A stretch of 64,000 nt of DNA. Origin: Streptomyces albicerus. Lineage in GTDB: Bacteria > Actinomycetota > Actinomycetes > Streptomycetales > Streptomycetaceae. Under the pieces are notes generated by a model. That model made no database searches. It saw only the letters and a list, made by a program, of their open reading frames with translations, and was not told the DNA's origin. The position numbers and the translations under genes were made by a program. The stretch lies in the NCBI RefSeq assembly GCF_008905045.1, contig NZ_VWMY01000002.1, positions 30,771 through 94,770 of the forward strand, written 5' to 3'. Shown here in pieces: positions 27,805 through 35,935 of this stretch (the first letter of the stretch is position 1; each line of letters opens with the position of its first letter).

Positions 27805-27841
27805 CGCACGAGGACGTGAGGGGCGGTCAGGCGTCCCTGCC

Positions 27842-28504
27842 TCAGGGAGCCTTGAGCGTCACCAGCCGCTGCCCGTCCGTCGCGCGGCGCACCTCGTACC
27901 GGGCGATCTCGTCCGGATGCCACGCGGCCGCGCCCTGCATGGCGTCGGACGGCTTCTTCCCGGGTTCCTTGGGTGCGGTCCAGCTCAGCACGACCTGCTC
28001 CGAGTCGTCGTGGCCGATGGCGACGAGCTCGCAGGGCAGGGCACCGGAGGCGCCCTTGACCTTGAGGCCCACCTCGCTGCCCCAGGCCCGGTTGAGGGTG
28101 GTGACCTCGGCCCACACCCCCGAACCCGGGTCGGTCGCGGCGAGGGTCTCGCCGTTCGAGGCGTCGTTCCCGGTGAAGACCGCGACCGCGGGCCCGCCCA
28201 CGGCGAACACGACGGCGGCGGCGACCGCGAACAGCCAGCGCCTGCGTCCGCTCCGGCGCGTCGAGACGACGTCCTCCAGGAGCCGGTCCAGCAGGGCGGG
28301 CCCGGCCTGTGTCATGGGGTGCACCGACCGCGGCGTTGCCTGGGCGTATGCCTGCAACGACCGTGTGGTGGCTGCCAGTTCATGTATCTGAACCGCACAC
28401 TGGGGACACTCCATGAGGTGGTCCTCGAAGCGGAAGGCATCCGCCTCGTCCAGCACGCCGAGCGCATATGCGCCGACGTCGCGGTGGCGTTCCAGCGACC
28501 TCAT
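27842..28504 (-). CDS. Membrane zinc-finger anti-sigma factor
   Basis: A 220-residue predicted anti-sigma factor. Near the N-terminus (about 25-35) the ZAS motif HLMECPQC (H-x3-C-x2-C) binds zinc and the ECF sigma factor. A single hydrophobic helix (WLFAVAAAVVFAVGGPAVAVF, about 90-112) follows a basic stretch, and the ~100-residue extracytoplasmic part (SGVWAEVTTLNRAWGSEVGLKVKG...VLSWTAP) looks like a small beta domain, as in RskA-like regulators. ATG 28504 has GAGGA 7 bases upstream; the frame continues 35 codons further without a better site. The matching ECF sigma gene is 0.85 kb upstream on the same strand, separated by an unknown gene. Confidence 0.87.
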   Translation of the reverse strand: MRSLERHRDVGAYALGVLDEADAFRFEDHLMECPQCAVQIHELAATTRSLQAYAQATPRSVHPMTQAGPALLDRLLEDVVSTRRSGRRRWLFAVAAAVVFAVGGPAVAVFTGNDASNGETLAATDPGSGVWAEVTTLNRAWGSEVGLKVKGASGALPCELVAIGHDDSEQVVLSWTAPKEPGKKPSDAMQGAAAWHPDEIARYEVRRATDGQRLVTLKAP

Positions 28505-28699
28505 ACCAAATCCTCGGTGCCGATGGGGTGTGTGTGCGGGGAGTAGCTGCTTGCCCACCGGTACGCAGGAGACCGCCGAATCACTCAAGTCCCGTCGGAA
28601 ACCAACCAAGAGATTCGGAGCGGTCGTGCCCTCGGATTGGTCGAGGTTCAGAAAAAACTGGTCAGGGGAGTAGGTCGGAGAGTCGGTCGGAAAAATCGG

Positions 28700-29215
28700 T
28701 CAGAAAAGATGGATCGCCAGATGTCCCAGCGGCAGCCCCAGCTGCCAGGCCGGTGTCCAGACCTTCGGGCCGTCGTCCTCCCCGATGACCGGACCACCGC
28801 CCGGCACCGCGTCCAGGTCGGGCGCGAGCAGCTCGGTCTCCTCCAGCCAGCGCCAGGCCGCCGAAGCCAGGTCCAGGTCCGGTGCGGGGCCACCCGATTC
28901 GACCGCCTCCGCGGCGAGCCGGGCCATGCGCTCGCGCACCCAGTCCTGCCACGGCTGGTCGTACGCCGTCAGCGACAGCCACGTCTCCAACTGGGAGACG
29001 ACCCGGATGCCGGAGAGCTCGCCGCTCGTGTCCGACAGAAAGATGGTGAGCGCCAGGGCATCGCGCCCGGCGCGGAACTCGAAGGACGTGGGCGGCATCA
29101 GGTCGCCGGTCCGCAGCAGTTCGTCGGCGATGTACTCGGCGTACAACCACGCCATGGGGACGGTGAGTTCACCACCGCCGGTGCCGTCCGTGCTCTCTTG
29201 ACCTCTGTGCAGCAT
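28700..29215 (-). CDS. Conserved hypothetical protein between sigma and anti-sigma genes
   Basis: A 171-residue protein I do not recognise. It has no signal peptide or membrane helix. It is rich in Trp, Leu, Asp and Glu, with a mixed alpha/beta look: SFEFRAGRDALALTIFLSD suggests a beta hairpin, SQLETWLSLTAYDQPWQDWVRERMARLAAEAVES an amphipathic helical part. It is on the same strand as the ECF sigma (134-bp gap) and anti-sigma gene (195-bp gap), so it may belong to their regulon or regulate them. Start at 29215 follows AGGAAGG; a start at the internal MAWLY (codon 21) is possible. Codon use is like that of its neighbours. Confidence 0.7.
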   Translation of the reverse strand: MLHRGQESTDGTGGGELTVPMAWLYAEYIADELLRTGDLMPPTSFEFRAGRDALALTIFLSDTSGELSGIRVVSQLETWLSLTAYDQPWQDWVRERMARLAAEAVESGGPAPDLDLASAAWRWLEETELLAPDLDAVPGGGPVIGEDDGPKVWTPAWQLGLPLGHLAIHLF

Positions 29216-29349
29216 CCCTTCCTGCCTTCCTCCGGTGCGTGCGCGTCGCCCAACGCCGGGCCTCAGTCCGGAACACGGATGAAGACAGCTGATTACTCAA
29301 CCATGATCCACAGCAGGCGCTTTACGGAGGTTTGACTCGACCGTCGGTT

Positions 29350-29895
29350 TCACCGCAGGTCGGCCGCGTATCCCGGAAGAACCCGGCGCAGGGCGCGCAG
29401 CGCGTAGTACGCGCGAGACTTCACCGTACCGGGCGGAATCCCGAGGGCTGCGGCGGCCTCCGCCACACTCGCCCCCCGGAAATACACCTGCACCAGGACT
29501 TCACGGTGCTCGGGAGTGAGTGTCTTCACAGCCTCTCGCACATCGAGGGTCGCCACGGAGCGTTCCGCGTGATCGGCGGCAACCCGTGCGCTCTCCAGCA
29601 CGGCGTCCCCGACCTCGGCGGGCCGCGCCTGACGGGCCCGCCGCGCGTCTATCGCCAGTCGGCGCCCCACGGTCAGCAGCCAGGGGCGTACGGAGTCGAA
29701 GTCGTCGGCGCGCAGCGCCTCGGGATGCTGCCAGGCGCGTACGAACGTCTCCTGCACCAGATCCTCGGCGCGCTGCCGGTCTCCGTCGGAGAGCCTCAGC
29801 ATCAGGGCGAAGAGCGGTGCGCCGTGCTCCCGCTGCAATTCGGCCAGCTCGTGCTCGGCGGTCGTCCTGCTGGTCATGGTCGTGGCGGCCGTCAT
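29350..29895 (-). CDS. ECF-type RNA polymerase sigma factor
   Basis: A 181-residue group 4 sigma factor. The sigma-2 region (about 25-90) includes RAEDLVQETFVRAWQHPE, the core-binding and -10 block; the sigma-4 region (about 115-175) includes LTPEHREVLVQVYFRGASVAEAAAALGIPPGTVKSRAYYALRAL, a standard -35 helix-turn-helix. It is most likely held inactive by the zinc-finger anti-sigma factor encoded 0.85 kb downstream. Start could be 29895 or the ATG six codons in; TTAEHELAEL begins the conserved fold. It is divergent from the capA-like gene across 286 bp, and I could not identify an autoregulated promoter there with confidence. Confidence 0.9.
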   Translation of the reverse strand: MTAATTMTSRTTAEHELAELQREHGAPLFALMLRLSDGDRQRAEDLVQETFVRAWQHPEALRADDFDSVRPWLLTVGRRLAIDARRARQARPAEVGDAVLESARVAADHAERSVATLDVREAVKTLTPEHREVLVQVYFRGASVAEAAAALGIPPGTVKSRAYYALRALRRVLPGYAADLR

Positions 29896-30139
29896 GGCCG
29901 TATGCCAGCGCAGGGCGGTCCGCCGGGACAGGGCACGGACACGGCTCGTCGGCAGACGGTCGAACCCGTCGACGAACGGTACGACGAACGGTCAACCGGG
30001 ACGGAAGGCTCCGCCTCCGCGCCTCGGTTCGCCCCGATGGCCCCGTCCGGAAGCACCGGACGGGTGAGCGACAGTGGCGGCTTCTTGACTCCCGTAGGCA
30101 CCCGTATGTGGATACATATCAGTTCGTAATTAAATATGA

Positions 30140-30168
30140 CCGCATTGGGCCGCATTGGGCCGCATTGG
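30140..30168 (+). repeat. Three tandem 10-bp repeats upstream of the capA-like gene
   Basis: The unit CCGCATTGGG is repeated almost three times (third copy ends in A rather than G) directly after an AT-rich stretch (TAATTAAATATGAC, 30127-30140) that looks like a promoter -10 zone. It lies 13-42 bp upstream of the start at 30182. It could be a regulator binding array in the untranslated leader or a slippage product. Confidence 0.7.
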
Positions 30169-30181
30169 AGCGAGATCAAGG

Positions 30182-31345
30182 ATGTCGAGGACACTGCGCA
30201 CCCGGCAGGCAACAGCGGCCCTCGCGGTCCTGTGCTGCGTCACTGCCGCCGCGAGCTGCCAGGGGCAGGACGGGCCGAAGCGCCGGGGGAGCCCGGTCGG
30301 CGGCGGCGCCCCGGCGAAGAGCTTCACGCTCGTCGCCTCGGGGGACGTCCTCCCGCACAGCTCGATCATCGACAAGGCGAAAGCCGACGCGGGCGGCTAC
30401 GGCTACGACTTCCGCCCCATGCTGTCGGGCGTCAAACCCGTCGTGGCCCGCGCCGACCTGGCGATCTGCCACATGGAGACCGTGTACGGAGCAGACGGCG
30501 ACTACACCGGCTACCCCACCTTCAAGTCCCCGCCGCAGGTGGCCGACGGCCTCGCCGCGACCGGCTACGACGGCTGCTCGACCGCCTCCAACCACACCCT
30601 CGACGACGGCTCCGCCGGCATCCACCGCACCCTCGACGCCCTCGACCGGGCGGGCGTGCGGCACGCCGGCTCCGCCCGCAGCTCGGCCGAGGCGAGCGCG
30701 CCCACGATCATGCAGGCCGGCACCGCCAAGGTCGCCCATCTCGCGTACACGTACGGCACGAACGGCATCCCGCTCCCGGCCGGCAAACCCTGGGCCGTCA
30801 ACCTCATCGACCCCGACCGGATCGTCGCGGAGGCCCGGGCCGCCCGGAAAGCGGGCGCCGACGTGGTGGTCGTGTCCATGCACTGGGGCACCGAATGGCA
30901 GGATGAGCCCGACACCCGGCAGCTGAGGCTGAGCAAGCGCCTCACCGGGTCCCGTACGGACGGCCGCCCCGACATCGACCTGATCCTCGGCACCCACGCC
31001 CATGTCCCGCAGGCGTACGAGAAGGTCAACGGCACCTGGGTGATCTACGGCATGGGCGACCAGATCGCCGGCGCGATGTACAACTACGGCGGCGCCCAGG
31101 ACCCGCGCGGCAACGAGAGCACGATCGGCCGCTTCACCTTCGCCCCGCCCGACAAGCCCGGCGGCCGCTGGCAGGTCGAGAAGGCCGAGTTCGTGCCGCA
31201 GTGGTTCGACCTGGGCTCCGGCCGCGTCGTCGACCTCAACCGCGCGATCGACCAGGGCGCGGACGTGACCGCCGTACGCGACCGGATCCGCAGGGTCGTC
31301 CTCAGCCGCGGGGCGGCCGGCGACGGTCTCGTCATGGCGAGGTAG
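30182..31345 (+). CDS. CapA-family (poly-gamma-glutamate synthesis-like) lipoprotein
   Basis: A 387-residue exported protein. The N-terminus has a basic start, a hydrophobic core and a lipobox-like AASC (about residue 24). The CapA/metallophosphatase-like fold follows: LVASGDVLPHSS, LAICHMETVYG (where most members have NLE), STASNHTLDDG, VVVSMHWGTEW and LILGTHAHVPQAYE, the usual metal-binding order of this calcineurin-related family. These proteins take part in anchoring or hydrolysing wall polymers, but substrates in Streptomyces are unknown. ATG 30182 is chosen over 30155 because the upstream codons fall within the tandem repeat and GGAG lies 11 bases upstream. It overlaps the permease remnant by 14 bp. 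Confidence 0.85.
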   Translation: MSRTLRTRQATAALAVLCCVTAAASCQGQDGPKRRGSPVGGGAPAKSFTLVASGDVLPHSSIIDKAKADAGGYGYDFRPMLSGVKPVVARADLAICHMETVYGADGDYTGYPTFKSPPQVADGLAATGYDGCSTASNHTLDDGSAGIHRTLDALDRAGVRHAGSARSSAEASAPTIMQAGTAKVAHLAYTYGTNGIPLPAGKPWAVNLIDPDRIVAEARAARKAGADVVVVSMHWGTEWQDEPDTRQLRLSKRLTGSRTDGRPDIDLILGTHAHVPQAYEKVNGTWVIYGMGDQIAGAMYNYGGAQDPRGNESTIGRFTFAPPDKPGGRWQVEKAEFVPQWFDLGSGRVVDLNRAIDQGADVTAVRDRIRRVVLSRGAAGDGLVMAR

Positions 31346-31622
31346 ACGGCGAGGCATCCGCCTTCGCCAGCTCGGAGCGCCGGTACGAGTACCCGAAGCA
31401 GATGACGAGCCCGACCGCGAACCACACCGCGAACCGCACCCACATCTGCCACTGCAGGTAGGTGATCAGCCAGATCGAGAAGCCGACGCCCACCGCGGGC
31501 ACCACCGGCATCCACGGTGTGCGGAAGGTACGCGGCAGATCGGGCCGCCGGTAGCGCAGCACGATCACCGCGACACACACCACCACGAACGCCAACAAGA
31601 TCCCGATGTTGGTGAGTTCGGC
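31332..31622 (-). pseudogene. C-terminal remnant of an APC-family amino acid permease
   Basis: About 96 codons remain, starting abruptly at ELTNIGILLAF near 31,620 and running through three hydrophobic helices with VLRYRRPDLPRTFRTPWMPVVPAVG between them, a loop typical of cationic amino acid/APC permeases (YfnA-like), then LQWQMWVRFAVWFAVGLVICFGYSYRRSEL and the stop at 31332. Family members are about 480-500 residues, so roughly four fifths is gone. The open frame continues further upstream but is then antisense to another remnant, so those residues are not part of a permease. It has no start or promoter and is presumably not expressed as a transporter. Confidence 0.8.
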
Positions 31623-31856
31623 CGCCTGGCCGACCGGGAGCGGTACACCCTCGCCTACTTCCACGAACCCGGCTTCAACGCGGTGGTCCGCCCCCTGACC
31701 GAAGCCGGCGCCGACGAGTACATCCACTACGGCACCCACTTCACCTCGATGTTCAGGAGGTGCTGTCCCGAGCGCGTGACCACCGCCCGGATCGAGGCCG
31801 AGGGACGCCTGAAGATCCTCGAGCGGCCGCGCGGGGACGCACTGCGGGCGGCGTGA
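31620..31856 (+). pseudogene. C-terminal remnant of an isopenicillin N synthase-like 2OG-Fe(II) oxygenase
   Basis: In the frame ending at TGA 31854-31856 the translation reads LADRERYTLAYFHEPGFNAVVRPL and later EYIHYGTHFTSMFRRCCPERVTT, the conserved C-terminal block of the isopenicillin N synthase/2OG-Fe(II) dioxygenase family, followed by about 20 residues. Members are usually 310-350 residues; only about 78 codons remain and the iron-binding HxD...H and most of the jelly-roll are missing. The fragment begins exactly where the opposite-strand permease remnant begins, so a single deletion or rearrangement junction near 31,620 explains both. Confidence 0.75.
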
Positions 31857-31885
31857 GCGCTCCGCTGGAAGTGCGGTGGTTCGTC

Positions 31886-31940
31886 CGCGGGTCCGTTGTG
31901 GCTGGTCGCGCAGTTCCCCGCGCCCCTTTGGGGCGTTGCC
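31886..31940 (-). repeat. Dispersed intergenic palindromic repeat, family A (copy 3, inverted)
   Basis: Contains GTTGTGGCTGGTCGCGCAGT then TCCCCGCGCCCCTTTGGGGCG, the reverse of the copies at 1811 and 1890. The terminal CGCCCCtttGGGGCG can form a hairpin. It sits between the oxygenase remnant and the universal stress protein gene. Confidence 0.8.
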
Positions 31941-31982
31941 GAACCGCTCGCCGCGCCGCCCGGAACACGCCCTCCGTGCGGA

Positions 31983-32444
31983 CTACGGCACCACCGTCAC
32001 CGGCCACCGCCCCGCCTTTACCAACCGGATCGCCACCGAGCCGATGATCCGGTGTCCCGCCTGCTCGGAGGCGCCCACCACGACGGCGTCCGCCTTCAGC
32101 TGATCGGCTGCCGAGACCAGGCCGTTGTACGGGTCGCCGCGGAAGGTGTGGAACTCCCAGCGGATGTCGAATATGTCCTTGACCTGCTCGGTCGCCTCAC
32201 GGATCTCCCGGGCCAGCTCCTGGGCGATCGTGTCGGTCGTCTCGGCCACCGGGGCGCCGACCGCGGTGCCCGCCGCCATCACCGGCTGGACGTACACCAG
32301 GGTGAGCAGCGCCCCCTGCCGCCGGGCCAGGCCGGCGGCGTAGGCGGCGGCGCGCAGCGAGGAGTCCGAGCCGTCCACGCCGACCACGATGACCTTGGGG
32401 CCGTCGGTGCCCCGTTCGAACTGGTGGGAGTGCTGTTCCGTCAC
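31983..32444 (-). CDS. Universal stress protein (UspA domain)
   Basis: A 153-residue single-domain USP. It opens with KVIVVGVDGSDSSLRAAAYAAGLA, the nucleotide-binding first strand with Asp, and ends with the VVVGASEQAGHRIIGSVAIRLVKAGRWPVTVVP block that carries the family's phosphate-binding loop and the usual terminal VTVVP strand. It probably binds ATP and dimerises; the physiological role is unknown. GTG 32444 is chosen since sequence similarity starts shortly after it; longer frames toward 33269 are antisense to lysX. It is divergent from lysX with 102 bp between starts. Confidence 0.87.
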   Translation of the reverse strand: MTEQHSHQFERGTDGPKVIVVGVDGSDSSLRAAAYAAGLARRQGALLTLVYVQPVMAAGTAVGAPVAETTDTIAQELAREIREATEQVKDIFDIRWEFHTFRGDPYNGLVSAADQLKADAVVVGASEQAGHRIIGSVAIRLVKAGRWPVTVVP

Positions 32445-32546
32445 GGCGCTGAGGCTATCGGAATGCGCAGGTCCCGCAGCCGTCGGGGACGGCATCCGGC
32501 CGCGCTCGACAGGCGGCCCGGCCCGGCTCTTCCTACAGTCGAGAGC

Positions 32547-35500
32547 ATGAGTGCCGGCGTCGAGGAAGCAGCTGCGAAGGACACGGCGGGGCCGATACGG
32601 GCGTCCCGGCGCGGCCGCCTCGGCAAGGTGCCCGAGGGATTCGGGGCCTTCTTCGCCGTCGTCGGCCTGCTCTGCCTGCTGCTGGCCTTCGCCCCGCCCC
32701 TGCGCCGGCTGCTGCGCCCGGTCGTCGACCTGCTGAACCTGGTCGTGATCCCGGTCAGCGCGAACCTCGCGTACGCCGTCTTCCTGTTCCTCCTCGCCGC
32801 CGCCACCGCCGCCCGGAAGAAGATCGCCTGGTGGCTGGTCGTCGTCTACCTCGGCCTGCTGGTCCTCGTCGACGCGCTCGGCGTCGCACTGCGCCAGTAC
32901 GCCGAGTCCGTTCCGTCCCTCGTGGTGTGCGGCCTCGCCCTGGTCCTGCTGATCGTGGCCCGCAAGGAGTTCTACGCCGACTCGCGGCGCGCCGCCGTAC
33001 GCCGGGCCTTCGCCGTGCTGTTCACCGGGATCGGCGTGGCGATCCTGGTCGGCTGGGGCCTCGTCGAACTCTTCCCCGGCACGCTGCCGCGCGGCCAGCG
33101 GCTGCTGTGGGCCGCCGACCGGGTCTGCGGCGGACTGATCTCGGGCGGCGCCTTCGACGGGCGGCCCCCACGCCCGCTGTTCTTCGTCCTCGGCCTGTTC
33201 GGCGCGCTCGCCCTCCTGACCGCGGCCGCCACCCTCTTCCGCTCCCAGCGCATGGAGGCGGCCCTGCACGGCGACGAGGAGCCCCGCATCCGCGCTCTGC
33301 TCAAGGCGTACGGAGCGGACGACTCGCTCGGCTACTTCGCCACCCGCCGTGACAAGGCCGTCGTCTTCTCACCCAGCGGCAAGGCCGCCGTCACCTACCG
33401 AGTCGAGGCCGGCGTGTGCCTCGCCAGCGGCGACCCGGTCGGGGACCGCGAGGCCTGGCAGCACGCCATCGGCGCCTGGCTCGACGTGGCCCGCCGCTAC
33501 GCCTGGGCGCCCGCCGTCATGGGCGCCTCCGAAGAGGGCGCCAGGGCGTACGCGCGCTCCGGGCTCGGCGCGCTCCAGCTCGGCGACGAGGCGATCCTGC
33601 ACGTCGCCGGCTTCGACCTCGACGGCCGTGACATGCGTGTCACCCGGCAGGCCGTGGGCCGCGTCCGCCGGACCGGCGCGACCTGCCGGGTACGCCGCCA
33701 CTCCACCCTCACCGACGAGGAGATGGAGGAGATCGTCGACAAGGCGGACGCCTGGCGCGACACCGAGACCGAGCGCGGCTTCTCGATGGCCCTCGACCGG
33801 CTCGGCGACCCCGAGGACGGCGACTGCCTCCTCGTCGAGGCGCTGGGCTCCGACGGCAAGCTGCTCGCGCTGCTGTCCTTCGTGCCCTGGGGCCGGGACG
33901 GCGTCTCCCTCGACCTGATGCGCCGGGACCGCAGCGCGCCCAACGGCGTCATGGAGTTCATGGTCGCCGAGCTGTGCGCGGTCGCTGGGAAGCTCGGTGT
34001 GCGCAGGATCTCGCTGAACTTCGCCGTGTTCCGCTCGGTCTTCGAGGAGGGCGCCCGTATCGGCGCCGGACCGGTCCTCAGGCTCTGGCGCCGCCTGCTC
34101 CTGTTCTTCTCCAAGTGGTGGCAGCTGGAGGCCCTCTACCGGTCCAACGCCAAGTACCACCCCGAGTGGTACCCGCGGTTCATCTGCTACGGAGAAACCG
34201 CCGCCCTCGCCCGGATCGGCCTGGCCTCCGGCATCGCGGAGGGCTTCGTCTCCGTACCGTCGCTGCGCAAGCTCTGGGGCAAGGGCCACGAGCGGGGCGG
34301 GCCCAAAGGGCCCACGCCGGCGACCACCGAAGGCCTGCCGTCGCTGTCGGCGCTCGGCCTCGACGGAGGGGACGAGGCCGAGGCAGCCGATCCGATCGCC
34401 GGCCTGCCCGAACAGGTCCGCATCCGGCACCGCAAACTCGACCGGCTCCGCGCCGGCGGCACCGACCCCTACCCGGTGGGCATCCCGCCGCGCACCCACG
34501 TCCTCGCCGAGGTCCGCGAGGGGCAGCAGGTGACGGTCGCGGGGCGCGTCATGCTCGTACGCGACTTCGGCGGCCTCGTCTTCGCTGTGCTGCGCGACTG
34601 GTCGGGCGACTTCCAGCTCGCCCTCACCCGCAAGGACTCCGGCCCCGCCCTCGACCGGTTCCGGAAGGACATCGACATCGGCGACCACGTCAGCGTCAGC
34701 GGCCTCGCCGGTGTCAGCGACAAGGGCGAGCCGACGGTCTTCGTCACCGACTGGCAGCTCATCGGCAAGTGCCTGCGCCCGCTGCCCGACAAGCGCCGCG
34801 GCCTCGCCGACCCCGAGGCCAAGGTGCGCCGCCGCTACCTCGACCTGGTCGCGAGTCCGGACGCCCGGGACGTCGTACGGGCCCGCTCGACCGCAGTCCA
34901 GGCGCTGCGCCAGGGACTGCTGGAGCGCGGCTATCTGGAGGTCGAGACCCCGATGCTCCAGCAGATCCACGGCGGCGCCAACGCCCGGCCCTTCCACACG
35001 CACATCAACGCCTACGACCTCGACCTCTATCTACGGATCGCACCCGAGCTCTATCTGAAGCGGCTGTGCGTCGGCGGCCTGGAGAAGGTCTTCGAGATGG
35101 GCCGCACCTTCCGCAACGAGGGCGTCTCCTACAAGCACAACCCCGAGTTCACGATGCTGGAGGCCTACCAGGCCTTCGCCGACTACGACGTGATGCTCGA
35201 CCTCACCCGAGAGCTGATCCAGGGCGCGGCGACCGCCGCCTTCGGAGCGCCGATCGCCCGCAAGGGCGACACCGAGTACGACATCTCGGGTCCCTGGCCG
35301 GTCAGGACGGTGTACGGAGCGATCTCCGAGGCGCTCGGGGAGGAGGTCGACGCCGACACACCGCTGGAGATCCTGCACCGGCTGTGCGACCGGGCGGGCG
35401 TCCCGTACACGGCCGAACACGGCCGCGGCGACGTCGTCCTCGAAATGTACGAGCGCCTCGTCGAGGAGAAGACGCAGCTGCCGACCTTCTACAAGGACTT

Positions 35501-35834
35501 CCCGACCGACGTCTCGCCGCTCACCCGGCAGCACCGCACCGACGCGCGGCTCGCCGAGCGCTGGGACCTCGTCGCCTTCGGCACCGAACTGGGCACCGCC
35601 TACTCCGAGTTGACCGACCCGGTGGAGCAGCGCCGACGGCTCACGGCCCAGTCGCTGCTCGCCGCCGGGGGAGACCCGGAGGCGATGGAGCTCGACGAGG
35701 ACTTCCTCGACGCCCTGGAGTACGCCATGCCGCCCACCGGAGGACTCGGCATCGGCGTCGACCGGCTCGTCATGTTCCTCACCGGACTCACGATCCGCGA
35801 GACGCTGCCCTTCCCCCTCGTACGCCGCCGCTGA
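32547..35834 (+). CDS. lysX: LysX: lysyl-phosphatidylglycerol synthase fused to lysyl-tRNA synthetase
   Basis: A 1095-residue two-part enzyme. Residues 1-240 hold about six membrane helices, then a cytoplasmic MprF-type transferase (DUF2156 fold, about 270-590; GYFATRRDKAVVFSPSGKAAVTYRVEAGVCLASGDPVGD, SLDLMRRD...NGVMEFMVAELC, YPRFICYGE). The C-terminal ~475 residues are a class II lysyl-tRNA synthetase: OB-fold (VTVAGRVMLVRDFGGLVFAVLRD), motif 2 (GRTFRNEGVSYKHNPEFTMLE) and motif 3 (GGLGIGVDRLVMFL). It charges tRNA with lysine and transfers the residue to phosphatidylglycerol, lowering membrane charge and giving resistance to cationic peptides in mycobacteria. ATG 32547 follows GAGAG; upstream extension to 31896 is antisense to usp. 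Confidence 0.93.
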   Translation: MSAGVEEAAAKDTAGPIRASRRGRLGKVPEGFGAFFAVVGLLCLLLAFAPPLRRLLRPVVDLLNLVVIPVSANLAYAVFLFLLAAATAARKKIAWWLVVVYLGLLVLVDALGVALRQYAESVPSLVVCGLALVLLIVARKEFYADSRRAAVRRAFAVLFTGIGVAILVGWGLVELFPGTLPRGQRLLWAADRVCGGLISGGAFDGRPPRPLFFVLGLFGALALLTAAATLFRSQRMEAALHGDEEPRIRALLKAYGADDSLGYFATRRDKAVVFSPSGKAAVTYRVEAGVCLASGDPVGDREAWQHAIGAWLDVARRYAWAPAVMGASEEGARAYARSGLGALQLGDEAILHVAGFDLDGRDMRVTRQAVGRVRRTGATCRVRRHSTLTDEEMEEIVDKADAWRDTETERGFSMALDRLGDPEDGDCLLVEALGSDGKLLALLSFVPWGRDGVSLDLMRRDRSAPNGVMEFMVAELCAVAGKLGVRRISLNFAVFRSVFEEGARIGAGPVLRLWRRLLLFFSKWWQLEALYRSNAKYHPEWYPRFICYGETAALARIGLASGIAEGFVSVPSLRKLWGKGHERGGPKGPTPATTEGLPSLSALGLDGGDEAEAADPIAGLPEQVRIRHRKLDRLRAGGTDPYPVGIPPRTHVLAEVREGQQVTVAGRVMLVRDFGGLVFAVLRDWSGDFQLALTRKDSGPALDRFRKDIDIGDHVSVSGLAGVSDKGEPTVFVTDWQLIGKCLRPLPDKRRGLADPEAKVRRRYLDLVASPDARDVVRARSTAVQALRQGLLERGYLEVETPMLQQIHGGANARPFHTHINAYDLDLYLRIAPELYLKRLCVGGLEKVFEMGRTFRNEGVSYKHNPEFTMLEAYQAFADYDVMLDLTRELIQGAATAAFGAPIARKGDTEYDISGPWPVRTVYGAISEALGEEVDADTPLEILHRLCDRAGVPYTAEHGRGDVVLEMYERLVEEKTQLPTFYKDFPTDVSPLTRQHRTDARLAERWDLVAFGTELGTAYSELTDPVEQRRRLTAQSLLAAGGDPEAMELDEDFLDALEYAMPPTGGLGIGVDRLVMFLTGLTIRETLPFPLVRRR

Positions 35835-35935
35835 GCCGCCCGGAGCCGCTGGGAGCTGCTCCCATCGGGTGCATTCATACGGCCGCACCGGTGTCGTTGT
35901 GCTGTGGCGGGCCTCGGCCGGGCGACTGATTACTC

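Noticed and set aside
31622..31739. The N-terminal 40 residues of the permease-like open frame
   Set aside because: They are the antisense of the oxygenase remnant and do not resemble a permease; the permease similarity begins only at about 31,620.
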